Assembly (NCBI GenBank): GCA_024220505.1
Contig: JAKZZE010000038.1
Location: forward strand, 62,001 to 126,000
From: Rhizopus arrhizus
Lineage: Eukaryota > Mucoromycota > Mucoromycetes > Mucorales > Rhizopodaceae
DNA length: 64,000 nucleotides
Direction of reading: 5' to 3'
The notes beneath the pieces are model-generated. The model worked only from the letters and a program-made list of their open reading frames with translations. It was not told where the DNA came from and searched no databases. A program made the position numbers and the translations under genes. Numbering within the stretch: the first letter of the stretch is position 1; every line of letters starts with the position of its first letter. This document shows, piece after piece, positions 39,929 to 50,257 of this stretch.

Positions 39929-41407
39929 CAGTGAGTCGAGTGCCAAAGGGCGGTTTTTTCATAAAAAGACGGATTTTAAAATCCCAAAGGGCGGTTTATT
40001 TTTGTCAAAAAGCGGTTTTTTTTTTTTTGAAATTAAACTATATGGCTTCACCATTCAAACATTTCTCGAAAACGTTCACTGAGTGTTGTACAAATGCTCG
40101 AAGATATTTTGGAGGGACTGAGTTGCATGCCTCGGATATTCTAGTTATCAAGTCCTCAGTGTCATTAAATTGACTTCGCTTCACTTTGTTCTTTATTATA
40201 GCCCAAAACTTCTCGATAGGGTTTAGCTCAGGAGAATAGGGCGGAAGGTAAACACTCCTGTAACCTCTATCAGCTACCATAGCACTTATTTCTTGCGATG
40301 TATGGATTGGAGCATTATCCATTACTATGTAATAGCCTTTCATCTCAGGGAAACGGTCCATTTCATTCATAGTCTTAGAAAGAAAACTCATATAATGCCC
40401 AGTAACTGTTCCTCTGGGTTTAGGCTTTTGCAAATCAGCCTTTCTTCTACGCTTTCTTGGAAAATCGATCTTCAGTCTTTTTGAAATGTTTTTTTGGGGC
40501 GCTCTGAGTTCCAAGCTATAACGTACTTGGCTGATATCGCTCCCAAAACTGTATGCGATACAGCTTTTGTGCTGGGTATTTCCACGATTTCTGGAGTATC
40601 TGTCAAAGACCAGCCACCAGGCGGCCTCATTTTGATGTTAAATCCAGATTTATCAATGAAAATGCAATTTTCAAGGAAACTCAAGTCTGTTTTGCTCCAT
40701 TCATTTACCCAATTAATTCGATTTGCAATTTTTGTTGAGTCGTTTCTTGCCACAGGCCGAAGTTTGATCTTTTTGAATGAAAGGTTTTACTCTTTTTTCA
40801 TAAAGTTAAGGACGCTGTTTTTCTTCAAATTAAATCCTTCAAATTGCGTAGTCAATGATCCAATTGCGTCAATTACACGAGCTTGGGGGTTCCCATCATA
40901 AAAGCTGATTAAATGGTTATGACTTTCCTGCAGTTGAGAAGTCCCTCCCCTACTTTTGTTTGTCTGCTTCTCAAAAATATTCCAATCTTTATCTTCTTTG
41001 AGACGTTTGGCCCACTATTGAACTGTTCGTTCTACGATTCCCGTTGATCTGCCAAATTTCGTGGCATTGTAGAGCTTCACTCTATTATGATAGACAAAAA
41101 GAAGCTTCTGATCGTCAGAGTAGAGATTGTAAGTCTTAACTTGGGCTTTCACTCTGTCGGTGACCTCTTGCATGTGCTCATCTAAGACTTCAATGGCATC
41201 GCCTTCGGGTAGTTGTTTTTCACAGTACTCCCGAATGCGTGTCAAAGTAGTCAAATAATAGTGGACAGTCTCCTCTTCCTATTCCATAGCATCGCCACCT
41301 TGATTGTCAAATATTTTTCCTTGGTCATCTTCGCTAAAAAAGTGAACACTCATTATTGTTTAAATATGTGCAAAAAACAAAACCGCCCTTTGGCGCTGGA
41401 CTCACTG
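39929..41407. mobile_element. Tc1/IS630-family DNA transposon, TIR and TA target duplication intact
   Basis: The left end CAGTGAGTCGAGTGCCAAAG, continuing GGCGGTTTT, and the right end (reverse complement CAGTGAGTCCAGCGCCAAAG, then GGCGGTTTT) match at 27 of 29 positions. TA flanks both ends (39927-39928 and 41408-41409). The 1479-bp element carries one minus-strand transposase gene (40038-41353). The near-identical ends point to fairly recent insertion, but the transposase is broken, so mobilisation would need a helper copy. Confidence 0.92.
40038..41353 (-). pseudogene. Tc1/IS630 (DDE_3) transposase, inactivated
   Basis: The frame from ATG 41353 (MSVHFFSEDDQGKIF) meets TAG at 41279-41281 and again at 41015-41017, and shifts near 40790 and 40490. 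The catalytic triad can still be read: the first Asp in ENCIFIDKSGFNIKM, the second in YYIVMDNAPIH, and Glu in the family motif YSPELNPIEKFWAIIKNKVK. At least four lesions mean no functional enzyme from this copy. It was a single-exon gene filling the element. Confidence 0.9.
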
Positions 41408-41409
41408 TA

Positions 41410-42415
41410 CAGTTATTCCACTCTCAATCTGTATATTGTTACGCTGCATATCAATTGATGTTACTTATATGCGTTGTTTTGTCTTCGCTCTGTATACACA
41501 ATTATCAATAGCAATCTCGTTATTCAACATTTTATTTGATCAGCTCGACGAATGTCAAGAAGAGAATAGCCATAAATAACTCTTTTTGTCTTTTTTTTAT
41601 TTTATTTTTGAGTAACTTTCAACTTATAATGATTACCAAAAATGCATAATGAAACAAAGGCTATTTATCATTGGACAAACATTTACATTATCCTTCAGGA
41701 ATCATCTAGAAACAATGTAAAATATAGAATAGAAAAAGCATAAAGTATTTTAAAGAAAGTAAAAAGGAGGGAGAGACACTCTTATTTTACATCATGAAAC
41801 TATTAAGCCAACGTATTAGAGCATCTACAACGGTACGTGTAAAAGTGGTTAAAACCTAAATTTACACGCAATTCGTTCCCAGTGGTTATGTGTAAACGGT
41901 GGCCAAATATACAAATGTTTGTCAAAATGTGTAGCCCTTGGGTAAATTTGGACTATTTTTTTACTCGTACTGCTGTGGACGCTCTTACACAACTGTAAAT
42001 ACAGTATTTCCACTTCAATTTCGATCAAAAGTGACATCTCATTTCGATCAAATGAACTTGCTTATTTCGTCTATTTGTGTACTGTTATTTTTATATAGAG
42101 GTTTTTCTTGAAATTTTAAAGTAAGGTACTGTAGTGACCACCAGATCTTTTACGTAAGATCAAATATAAGTAAATAAAATGTAAAGATAAAATAAAATAA
42201 AGGGATCAGGAACTTTTTATGAGAAGGTTGCCTGTTTATTGAATAATATATAATAAAATATATGAGTAGAACTGTACTGTCCTTTTCTTTGACTAAATGG
42301 TTGTGATATTTATATGTAATAATTTTTTTTTTCTTTTTGACTTTTTCATTTTTTTGACTTTTTTCATTTTCTAGCTTCTTTGTTACAGTACCTTTGTTTC
42401 GACTAAAAACAAAAT
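41410..42415. other. Intergenic DNA carrying a MITE and a distant inverted repeat
   Basis: No gene. It contains the MITE at 41819-41984 and the 11-bp inverted repeat AAGGTACTGTA (42123-42133) / TACAGTACCTT (42384-42394), which brackets about 250 bp just before the next gene's start. Confidence 0.5.
41819..41984. mobile_element. 166-bp MITE, PIF/Harbinger-like (TTA target duplication)
   Basis: The left end GAGCATCTACAACGGTACGT and the reverse complement of the right end, GAGCGTCCACAGCAGTACGA, agree at about 15 of 20 positions, and GTAAA or similar continues both. TTA flanks each end (41816-41818 and 41985-41987). Three-base TTA/TAA duplications with GAGCATC-like ends are typical of PIF/Harbinger elements. 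It is far too short to encode a protein. Confidence 0.75.
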
Positions 42416-44014
42416 ATGTTTGATCAAGCAGAGTACAGATCACCTGCTGTAAGTTTAATTAATATCTTTTTAAGCGTAGCCAACTAATTATCCAATATTC
42501 AGTGTACCGAATTTTTTAAGCTGTTGGATGATCAGATAGCAAGTGAGAAGGCAAAGAGGCAAAGAACTGGAAATAGCTGCAATGAGTTTTTCAACTAAAA
42601 TTCCTTTTATTATTTTTTTGTTAATGAGTGAATCCGGCAACATCTACGAGTTTAATGATCAAAACAAATTTCAAAGTATGAAGTTTTCAATACAGAAGTC
42701 TCAAACCAAGTTCAAGAGCCACAAGTTAACATAGTGGAAGAAAAAAGAGATAAGAAGAAAACTAATAGACAGCAGTACCAGAATTACACAGAGAAAGAAA
42801 AGGACAGGGCTATTCAGACGTATATGTTTACTTCCCTTAGTTACAGCAAGGTTGGAGAGAAGTATGGTATACCTGTATATACCTTGAAGTCTTGGGCTAA
42901 AGCAGCAAAAGAAGCATCCAAAAAAGAAGAAGCTTTAGAAGTGGATAATGCTATTGAAAAGCAGCCAAAAAAGAACCAGTACCTTCGCAAGACGAAGGAA
43001 GAGTATACGAAGTTTTTAGAAGAATTCATTGACAACAATCCTGTAGACAGCAAAAGAAAGATGAACTTGAATTTGATGATAATATGAACATAATGATAGA
43101 TGAAGTGCTTGATCAGCTTGAGCTGTATACAACAACCAGCAATACAGATAAGTTGCATATGATAATTGATGAACTTAAATACAAAGAGCCAAACAAACGC
43201 TCACCAAAATACCAGCTGTTGAACGCAGTAGAGATTGTGTAAGTTTTTTTTTTTATTGTTAATTAAATACTTGTTATATTTACCCTTCGCTTTTTTTACA
43301 AGCGTTAGAGGCTTTCATTTTTGGAAAGGCGCTTCACCCAAGTCCGAGTTGGCCTATTTGAGGAAGTTTGAAGGGTTGCTGGACGTGATAATGGATGACA
43401 CTGAGCTTATTTTGACAGATGGAGAAAGCGTTTGCGTTTCGACAAGAGATTCATTGCGCAGCATGATGGAAGAAGATGAACTAACCGAGTTTGGAAGAAG
43501 AATTGACTTGATTGTTAGCTGCAGCCGGTTAGGAGCCACTGTTGAACTATGTAGCATAGAGTTTAAAAGACAAGATGCAAGTAAATCGGAGGTTACTCAC
43601 CAACAAAGCAAAAATGCTAGAATAAACTCCTGTATCTTAAGCAGCATCAACTCCCTTACAAGGAACTCTAGCGATCAAGTATTATCTTTTGACTTTGTTG
43701 GAAACAGCGGCTATATGACGCAGATGTGTTGCTATGAAGATGTTATGTTTTCTCAAAAAATCATTGATCTTCATATACCGACAGATACATTCGAGTTGGA
43801 CAGTTTGAGAAGTACCTTGAAGCATTTGTATTTGTGGAAGTCATACCTTGTAAAGTTATCTGCTGCAGTCATAAAATCATTATACAGCAACAAACGAAAG
43901 TACTCTCTTGTTGAGACATGCGGAGAAGATAGCAACAGGCCATCAAGACTCTCCCCTCCCCCCATCCAGCTCAACAATGTCTTCATGACTCCACGCAGAA
44001 AGAGTACAAAATAA
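42416..44014 (+). CDS. Transposase-type HTH fused to PD-(D/E)XK nuclease-like domain (two one-base frame breaks)
   Basis: Exon pieces: 42416-42448 (MFDQAEYRSPA), from 42503 (CTEFFKLLDDQIASEKAKRQ), an intron to about 42627, a long exon to 43238, and 43303-44014. The long exon holds a helix-turn-helix of Tc1 transposase style (SLSYSKVGEKYGIPVYTLKS) and the following EEYTKFLEEFIDNNPVDS segment, but no DDE core. The last exon has the nuclease-like pattern FGRRIDLIVSC then VELCSIEFKRQ (D...ExK), and a C-terminal FDFVGNSGYM..KHLYLWKSYLVKLS block known as a repeated hypothetical family in Mucorales. One extra A near 42672 and one near 43054 are needed to keep one frame. Read strictly, the C-terminal half could be a separate gene starting at 43084. 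Function unknown. Confidence 0.55.
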
Positions 44015-44329
44015 ATGTTGAGAATAAAATGTGTTTATTTAAATTGTGTTATTACAACTAAGTCTATACGTGTTATCGAGTTTCTTTACTTTGTTTCTTT
44101 CTTTTTGCCAAGGCAAGGGATTCCTTAAGTAGTCAAAAAAAGCCACCATTATCAGAATTAATGTCAGTATCAAGTTTGTTCAACGTGTTGTATTTGACAC
44201 CTAATCCTACCATATCATAAAATAATATATAAAAATACGCAATTGGTAGAATATAATTCCCATTCATACAAAGCGTAAGTGACGAACAAGGAAATAATAT
44301 TGTCTGTGATGCCTAATGCACGTTGCGAA

Positions 44330-44740
44330 ATGCACTATCAGCCTCATCAATGAACACACAATTTTTTGTATAATCGAAGTTTGTTTCTTTCCATTTCATA
44401 AACCACTCGAATCTTGTATTCAAGTTGTTTACGGAATTCCTTATTTCATCAAAAGTAAGTTTTTTTTAGTGATCTGCATGTTATTCTTCAAATAGTGGTC
44501 AAGTCGTGATTTTGAAATAGAAAAGTCCTCAAACAGCTTAGTCAAGTTTTCTATGATGTCTTAAGCAAAGGGCTGAAGATCTTGATCAATCAAACGCTCT
44601 ATATACTCTTCATGTTTGCAGTAATAAACTTGTCAGGTTTCCGAATTGTATGGATTTATATCTTACTTCCAATCCATTGCTTCTTTTCCGTCGTCTTCGA
44701 TACAGAGATTTTCTTAACCATTTTTATAGATGATCTTGCC
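44330..44740 (-). pseudogene. Third Tc1/IS630 transposase relic
   Basis: The minus strand reads EEYIERLIDQDLQPFA, stop, DIIENLTKLFEDFSISKSRL, HYLKNNMQITKKN, then a shift to FEWFMKWKETNFDYTKNCVF and IDEADSAFR, which contains the first catalytic Asp region. Stops and frame changes show decay. The sequence is not a copy of the 39929-41407 element; it belongs to the lineage of the fragment at 36052. Confidence 0.72.
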
Positions 44741-44820
44741 TGAAATTGAAAACATATCAAGTATTTATTAGAGAAAGGTTTAAAGAGCAAATTGAAAAAA
44801 TAAAAATGCAAAATGAGATA

Positions 44821-44941
44821 TCATAAACCCGCGAATTGAGAAAAAAAAGACGTAGATTGACTAATAAAAAGCCCGCAAATTGGGAGTTGTAAACCCGCAA
44901 AAAAATTTACACAGCTGCAAATTGATACCGTGAGCACTGTA
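44821..44941. repeat. Subterminal repeats and probable transposon right end
   Basis: A run of related short units, aacccgcgaattgag, agcccgcaaattggg, aacccgcaaaa and agctgcaaattg, ends in GTGAGCACTG followed by TA (44940-44941). The layout fits the right terminus of the decayed element with the relic at 44330-44740. I found no matching left end. Confidence 0.5.
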
Positions 44942-45673
44942 GTAGTAAAAAGGGATATTTCCGGTTGATATGTGTCTCTGTCAATTAACATTACACAGAT
45001 ATAAAGCATTACAATCATTTGCAGGGACTTTCAAGTTAAATCGAAAGAGACGTCAAAAGAAATCTAAATGTGCTTCACACCAGAAGAAGGTTGTCATTTT
45101 TTATGTTTGCAGCCACAAATGCGATAAAGCTTTTTCTTTATCTTTGCGCAAAGGAAAAGAACTTTTAAATTTGCATTTACTTTAATCAAGCATTATTTGT
45201 AAACACTTGTGAATTCTGATTCAAACAAAATTTTAACGAAGTAAAATGTAATCATCATATAAACCTACTTGTCTCTATAAAACCAATTTTGTATTGTGGC
45301 TTTAGCTTGCGGAATTTTTTTTAAGGGAAAGCATCTTTACTATAAATAGAAACTACATAATACAAGTGGGTAGTTCACATAAACTATAACAACAGCAGAA
45401 TTTATTGAAAGTCTCTTTTACTTGTAAGACCAATAATCCTTTTTATTTCAATTGAATGAAATTAATGTTAATTTTTTTTTTTTTTACTTAAGCCTTAAAT
45501 ATTTGATCTGTGTAACAAAGTGTGTTATTTTTATCTTTTTAATCGCCCTGAGAATAAAACTCAGCCTCTTTTTTTTTTTTATCTTTTTGCCACAAAAGGC
45601 TTAAAAAGTATTTGTTCTATAAGCCTACAAACAGACCTCTTTCTTTCTTCTTTCAAAACATCATCCTAATATT
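44942..45673. other. Intergenic AT-rich DNA
   Basis: About 730 bp. The short frame at 44970-45185 has Cys and His but no recognised family. The final part holds T-runs (45473-45485, 45570-45581) and is the probable promoter of the glycosyltransferase. Confidence 0.45.
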
Positions 45674-47580
45674 ATGGCACCAGCAGATATACCATTTCCA
45701 AATAACACAAGAAGTGAATCCTTATTTGGTGGAGCTCGTCTAAGTAGAAGAAAAAGAACAATACTTGTATTGTTATTGTTTATGGTATTCTGTATGCTGT
45801 GGTTCAATTCTGGTTTAAATCAAGTTCAAAATAACTTGGTGAGTTCACCTCAAGAACAGCAGCAACAAACAAAAGAATACAATAATCCTGTGGTGGATGA
45901 AGTATTAGATGAAGAAGAGGAAGAACCGCTTAGCTTCGAAGAAGGTACAAGTGCTGAGAAAGTAGATTCAGTAGTGTCAGCTAGACCAGAGATCTCGATA
46001 GAGTCGAATCAAAAAGAACTAGAACATTATAAATATTTTATTATGATTGCCTCTCGAGTAGGCAACACTAATCGTCGTCAATTGATTCGAAATACATACT
46101 TTGGATTACAAGATAATTTAGAGCCTTGCATGAAGAGAGATAAAGGGATTCAATATCTTTTTTGGTTGTACGGTGATATGCCTACTGCAAAGACAGCTGA
46201 AAGGCGTGCTTATGAGACAGAATACATGGAATGGAATGATTTTGTAAAGGTAGAAGAAGATGCTTATGATCAAGATGCTCTTTTAAGATGGGTAAATAGA
46301 AAGACGGTGTGTGTGTCATGATCCTTAATTAATTAATATATTTATAGGCAAAGGAATATTTTAAAAAGAATAACATTACTTTTGATTATTTGATTGTTCA
46401 AGATGCTTATTCTATTATTCAATTAAACTACATCCAACAAACTATCGATGCAGAAAAGAACAAATTATCAGAAACACAATCACCCACTGACCTGCTTTGG
46501 TTCTCAGCTCAATCCAAAAACGTATTTGTGGCTGGTACAAGCGCATTTGATAAATTATGGGAATACGAATCCGACCTAGTTGATTTCATACCCGACACTT
46601 CTCTTGTCTTGAATTTTTATGAATTCAACAGAGCTCTGGACATTCAAAGAAAAGTGATTGATTCTCCAACAGAAAGCGACCGATTGGCAACGTATTTCAA
46701 ATTCCCAATCTTTTTGGGTGAACAAGATCGGTTTGTCACTTGGGATAACAATGTTGAAACCATTTCAGATCTGACTGTCTCTGTGGCTAACATCTATCAA
46801 GAAGTGGACTTCACTTTGCTGGCTCAAAGATTACAAATACTTCCAGTCCCCGTTTGCAAGGTGCTTGACAAATCTCATATTGCCGTTGTCACATCTTCCT
46901 TTATTTATCCTGACTCATGTATGGAGGCTGCTGCCCCTCCAGCCGCCGATAACAAACGAGCCTACGCCCTGGCTCATGACTATGCATTTATCGCCAGATC
47001 CACCGAGTTTGCACAGCAGGCACTCCGCGTCGAAAAGAGAAGAACGGTTTGGGGCAAGATTGATGCGGTTCAAAAGGTGTTGCCTAAATATGATTGGATC
47101 TTTTGGTTAGATATGGACGCTGTCATCATGAACCCTCAATATACCCTTCAAGGCATTCTCGATCGTCTTCGAAGCGAGTATCCTGGTGGTCCTCGTGAAT
47201 TTGAAAATAATATTGATTTGGTGATTGCTAAGCCTACGAGAGATAAGATGATTAATGCCGGTGTCTTTTTTATGCGAAATACGGAATGGTCACAGCAATT
47301 TTTGAGAGAGGTGCAGCAATATGAAAAATGGTATAATTTGGCACCTTCCTTTGAACAAGGAGCAATGTGGGAATTGCTTCAACTTGCCAAACACAGATCG
47401 CACGTCCTTCTACTTGAGAATGACGATCACACATTTAATACCCTTCCAAAGCGCTATACGCCTGGTGATTTTATTGTTCATTTTGCACCTGACAAATGTC
47501 CTGGTCCTGCTGTCTTAGACGGTTTAGATGCAGTCAAAAGAATTCAGAATGGAGAAGTTGTTACCAAGTTTGAAGAATAG
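45674..47580 (+). CDS. Type II membrane glycosyltransferase with GT31-like and GT34 domains
   Basis: Two exons, 45674-46291 and 46348-47580, 616 residues. A cytosolic head is followed by one anchor (TILVLLLFMVFCMLWF) and an acidic stem. The first luminal part (about 115-330) shows GT31 traits: FIMIASRVGNTNRRQLIRNT and a YLFWLYG strand. The second (about 375-616) is a GT34 (Mnn10/Gma12 type) domain: AVVTSSFIYP, NKRAYALAHDYAFI, the DxD site in DWIFWLDMDAVIMNP, and INAGVFFMRNTEWSQQFL. GT34 enzymes add mannose or galactose to Golgi glycans. The combination in one chain is notable; the GT31-like half may lack a proper DxD, so I infer one active and one possibly structural domain. Confidence 0.85.
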
Positions 47581-47855
47581 ATTAATAAACTTATTTAAAG
47601 AACAAATGCATTTCGAGTCTTCAATGTTGCCCTACTCTATTTCTTTTTTGCTTCTTTTGAATTAAAAAGAGTGAAAATAAGACAGTCTATTTTTTTAAAT
47701 GACAGTAAAGGTGAGTATTTTTTTCTTCTTATTTCATGAGTAGTTCACAAGGTAGAAAATAAATGACAATACGACTTCAATATATTCAATTTCTTATTTA
47801 AAAAGAAGGGAAAGATGAACAAAGCATCGGTCTTTTCAATATACCTGAAAATACC

Positions 47856-50098
47856 ATGCTTCACTGGAAAGACATTACTCATTTTATAAACAAAACAACC
47901 AATGGTAAACAAAAGTGAATAAAAAAGAACAAAACAAAACAAAAAAAAAAACAACTCACATTTTCTAAAGAAATGAAGTTTATTAACATAAAGATAAGAT
48001 TTTGACGTAGGACAATTAGTTTGCAGCAAACACTTTACATTATTTGATGCAATAAGTGCCATTGAAATCATGGATTCTCGTATGGATACGGGAATGGCCA
48101 TAAAAGAAGACCCCGCCTTTGATATCACAAAGCAATTAACAGCCGAACAGGTTGTGGATATCATGGATAACCTGGTCATTCGAGAAATAGCTTGGTTATC
48201 AGGCCATTCAATATCACAGACTGTCTTTACCTGTGTTTATTTCCACCACTTGACAGAGTTGTATGAATCAAAGACAGACGATGCAGTTTATAGTTCACTC
48301 AGGATCTATATACTGGCTACAATGAAATGCTGCTATTATATTTGGACAGAGATGATACAAAGAAATGTTTATGAAGTAAAGAAAGAACGTGATGTATAGC
48401 AAACAAAATTTGACAGATGGAATATAGGAAGAAGATTTCACTACAAACTTATTTGGTTTATGTTTTGATAACCAAATCTTGGATATTTCTATTATTAATG
48501 ATCTTGACACGACTATTCTACGCTTATCAAATCAACAAGAGCAAAGTAAAAAGTCGTAAAGTAACCTGTTATTATATTAATATTTTTTTATTATAGATTC
48601 ATCAGTAATGAAGGCTATGTTAAATAGAATAGAGAGCCGTAAATCATACCTTTTAGGCCTCATCTACTTGTCTCAAAATACAATACATTTAGCCAGTTCA
48701 AAATATGAGCTAACGAAGTTGATTCAATTGTTAGATCACCTTGATCTTTCGGTGGGTTCAAGTGTGAAGGGCGCCTTTGATCCAAATATCAATCGGAAAT
48801 TAACTTCATATGCACCACCTCGACCAACACGACTTGAATCTAAAGAAGAAGCCTACATGAAATTCAAGCAGCTGGCTCAACGTTTATTGTCTGTTTGCAG
48901 CATAACAGATTATCCTTCCGTGATTTCACTCATGGTTTGCTTAACTATCATATTTTTTTGACAATGACTGAGTAGTATCGTGTAGAACTTTTTTGATGCC
49001 TTTGGATCAGCAATACCTTATGCGGATGCTTTTTCAAGATCAAAGCTAAATGTAACAAATAGACGTGATACGTACATTTGATGACTAACCCATTTAAAGA
49101 CGCTCTTACATTATAATCATCGCACAGTTGATAACCAAAATACACCCTACTTGATACTGAAGTGTGTGAAAGAAACAGTAAGGCCACCAGATGATTGGTT
49201 AATGCTATCTAGCAAAAACAGAACAATATACTTGGAGAATTTTATGAAAGCGCATCAAGCATTAAATTCATTTTTAAAAAGAATCTCTAATGTAATAGCA
49301 CTTACTATGATAATATTAAAACTAATATATAAAAAGGCATTTTTAGAACTATTTAAAATTCACTGTCAGAACAGACCACGTCAAAGAAGATTACTACTTA
49401 AATCGGTAAGAGAATGGCAAGCAATAGAGCAAGAGGCAGCTGTGATAGATGCCTTATTTCAAGATATCTTCTCGGTAAAAGCATCGCCATCCTATTACTC
49501 TTCTTGGGCTCGTTTTTTGAAATTGATGATGATCGAAAGAATTTTGGTCTTGGGATTTGAATTGGAACTTTACAGTAAACATGAATATACAATGATTTTA
49601 TGGTACACTCGCATCGTCTTAAAAGATCGTCTTATTCTCTTGCAACGGTTCACTTCACCAACTGATTTTGTTCACACACAACTCATTTTAACACAGGCTA
49701 CTCTATCATTAACTGAGGCCCTTTTGAAGATCGTGGTAATGGTTGGCCATACCAACCAGTGGAATGACAGAAAACCAATATTTGATGATGAAAAGACAAG
49801 ATATTTACAGCGATTCAAAGCTTTTCTGGGCTTGCCTTGTCCTCCGTATGAATTCTTTGTGGCTGACATGACCTCATTGGACGGTGATATACTTGCTATG
49901 AAGGATGCCATCAAAGAGGAATTATTAAAAGCAAAGAATTTATTTAATCAATTACTACAGGTATCTCCTCAAGAAACAAGCACCGAAATGTGTTTTGATC
50001 ATTTCAAAAAGGTATACAAAGATAATTGCAAGCTTGTTATGGCGATTGCTTATGTTTGTTTTATAATAGAATATCAAAAAAATAATACGTGTATGTGA
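47856..50098 (+). CDS. NAA35: NatC N-acetyltransferase auxiliary subunit NAA35/MAK10
   Basis: Exons read: (start uncertain) 47856-47904, 47999-48375, 48428-48545, 48597-48934, 48986-49051, 49100-49291 and 49337-50098, all phase-consistent. The family hallmark is clear: HWKDITHF, then HFTLFDAISAIEIMDSRMDT and ISQTVFTCVYFHHL, close to the Mak10 wording. The remainder is all-helical (EEAYMKFKQLAQRLLSVCSI; SVREWQAIEQEAAVIDALFQ). NAA35 anchors the catalytic NAA30 to ribosomes and acetylates Met-Leu/Ile/Phe N-termini. Coding sequence may begin further upstream, since KDEQSIGLFNIPENT precedes 47856 in frame. The 45-bp intron 49292-49336 is a multiple of three, so retention cannot be excluded. Confidence 0.83.
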
Positions 50099-50257
50099 AT
50101 CTAATGAAATTGGCTTAAATTATATAAAACAAAATGAAGACAAATTATATTTAGTATTTAAATACCATCCTTGGTACCCAATAATAACCAGGAAATAATA
50201 AAAAGTTTATTCAAAAGAATGCAAGAAAAGGGTATAAAGAGGAAGAATGTACACTTT

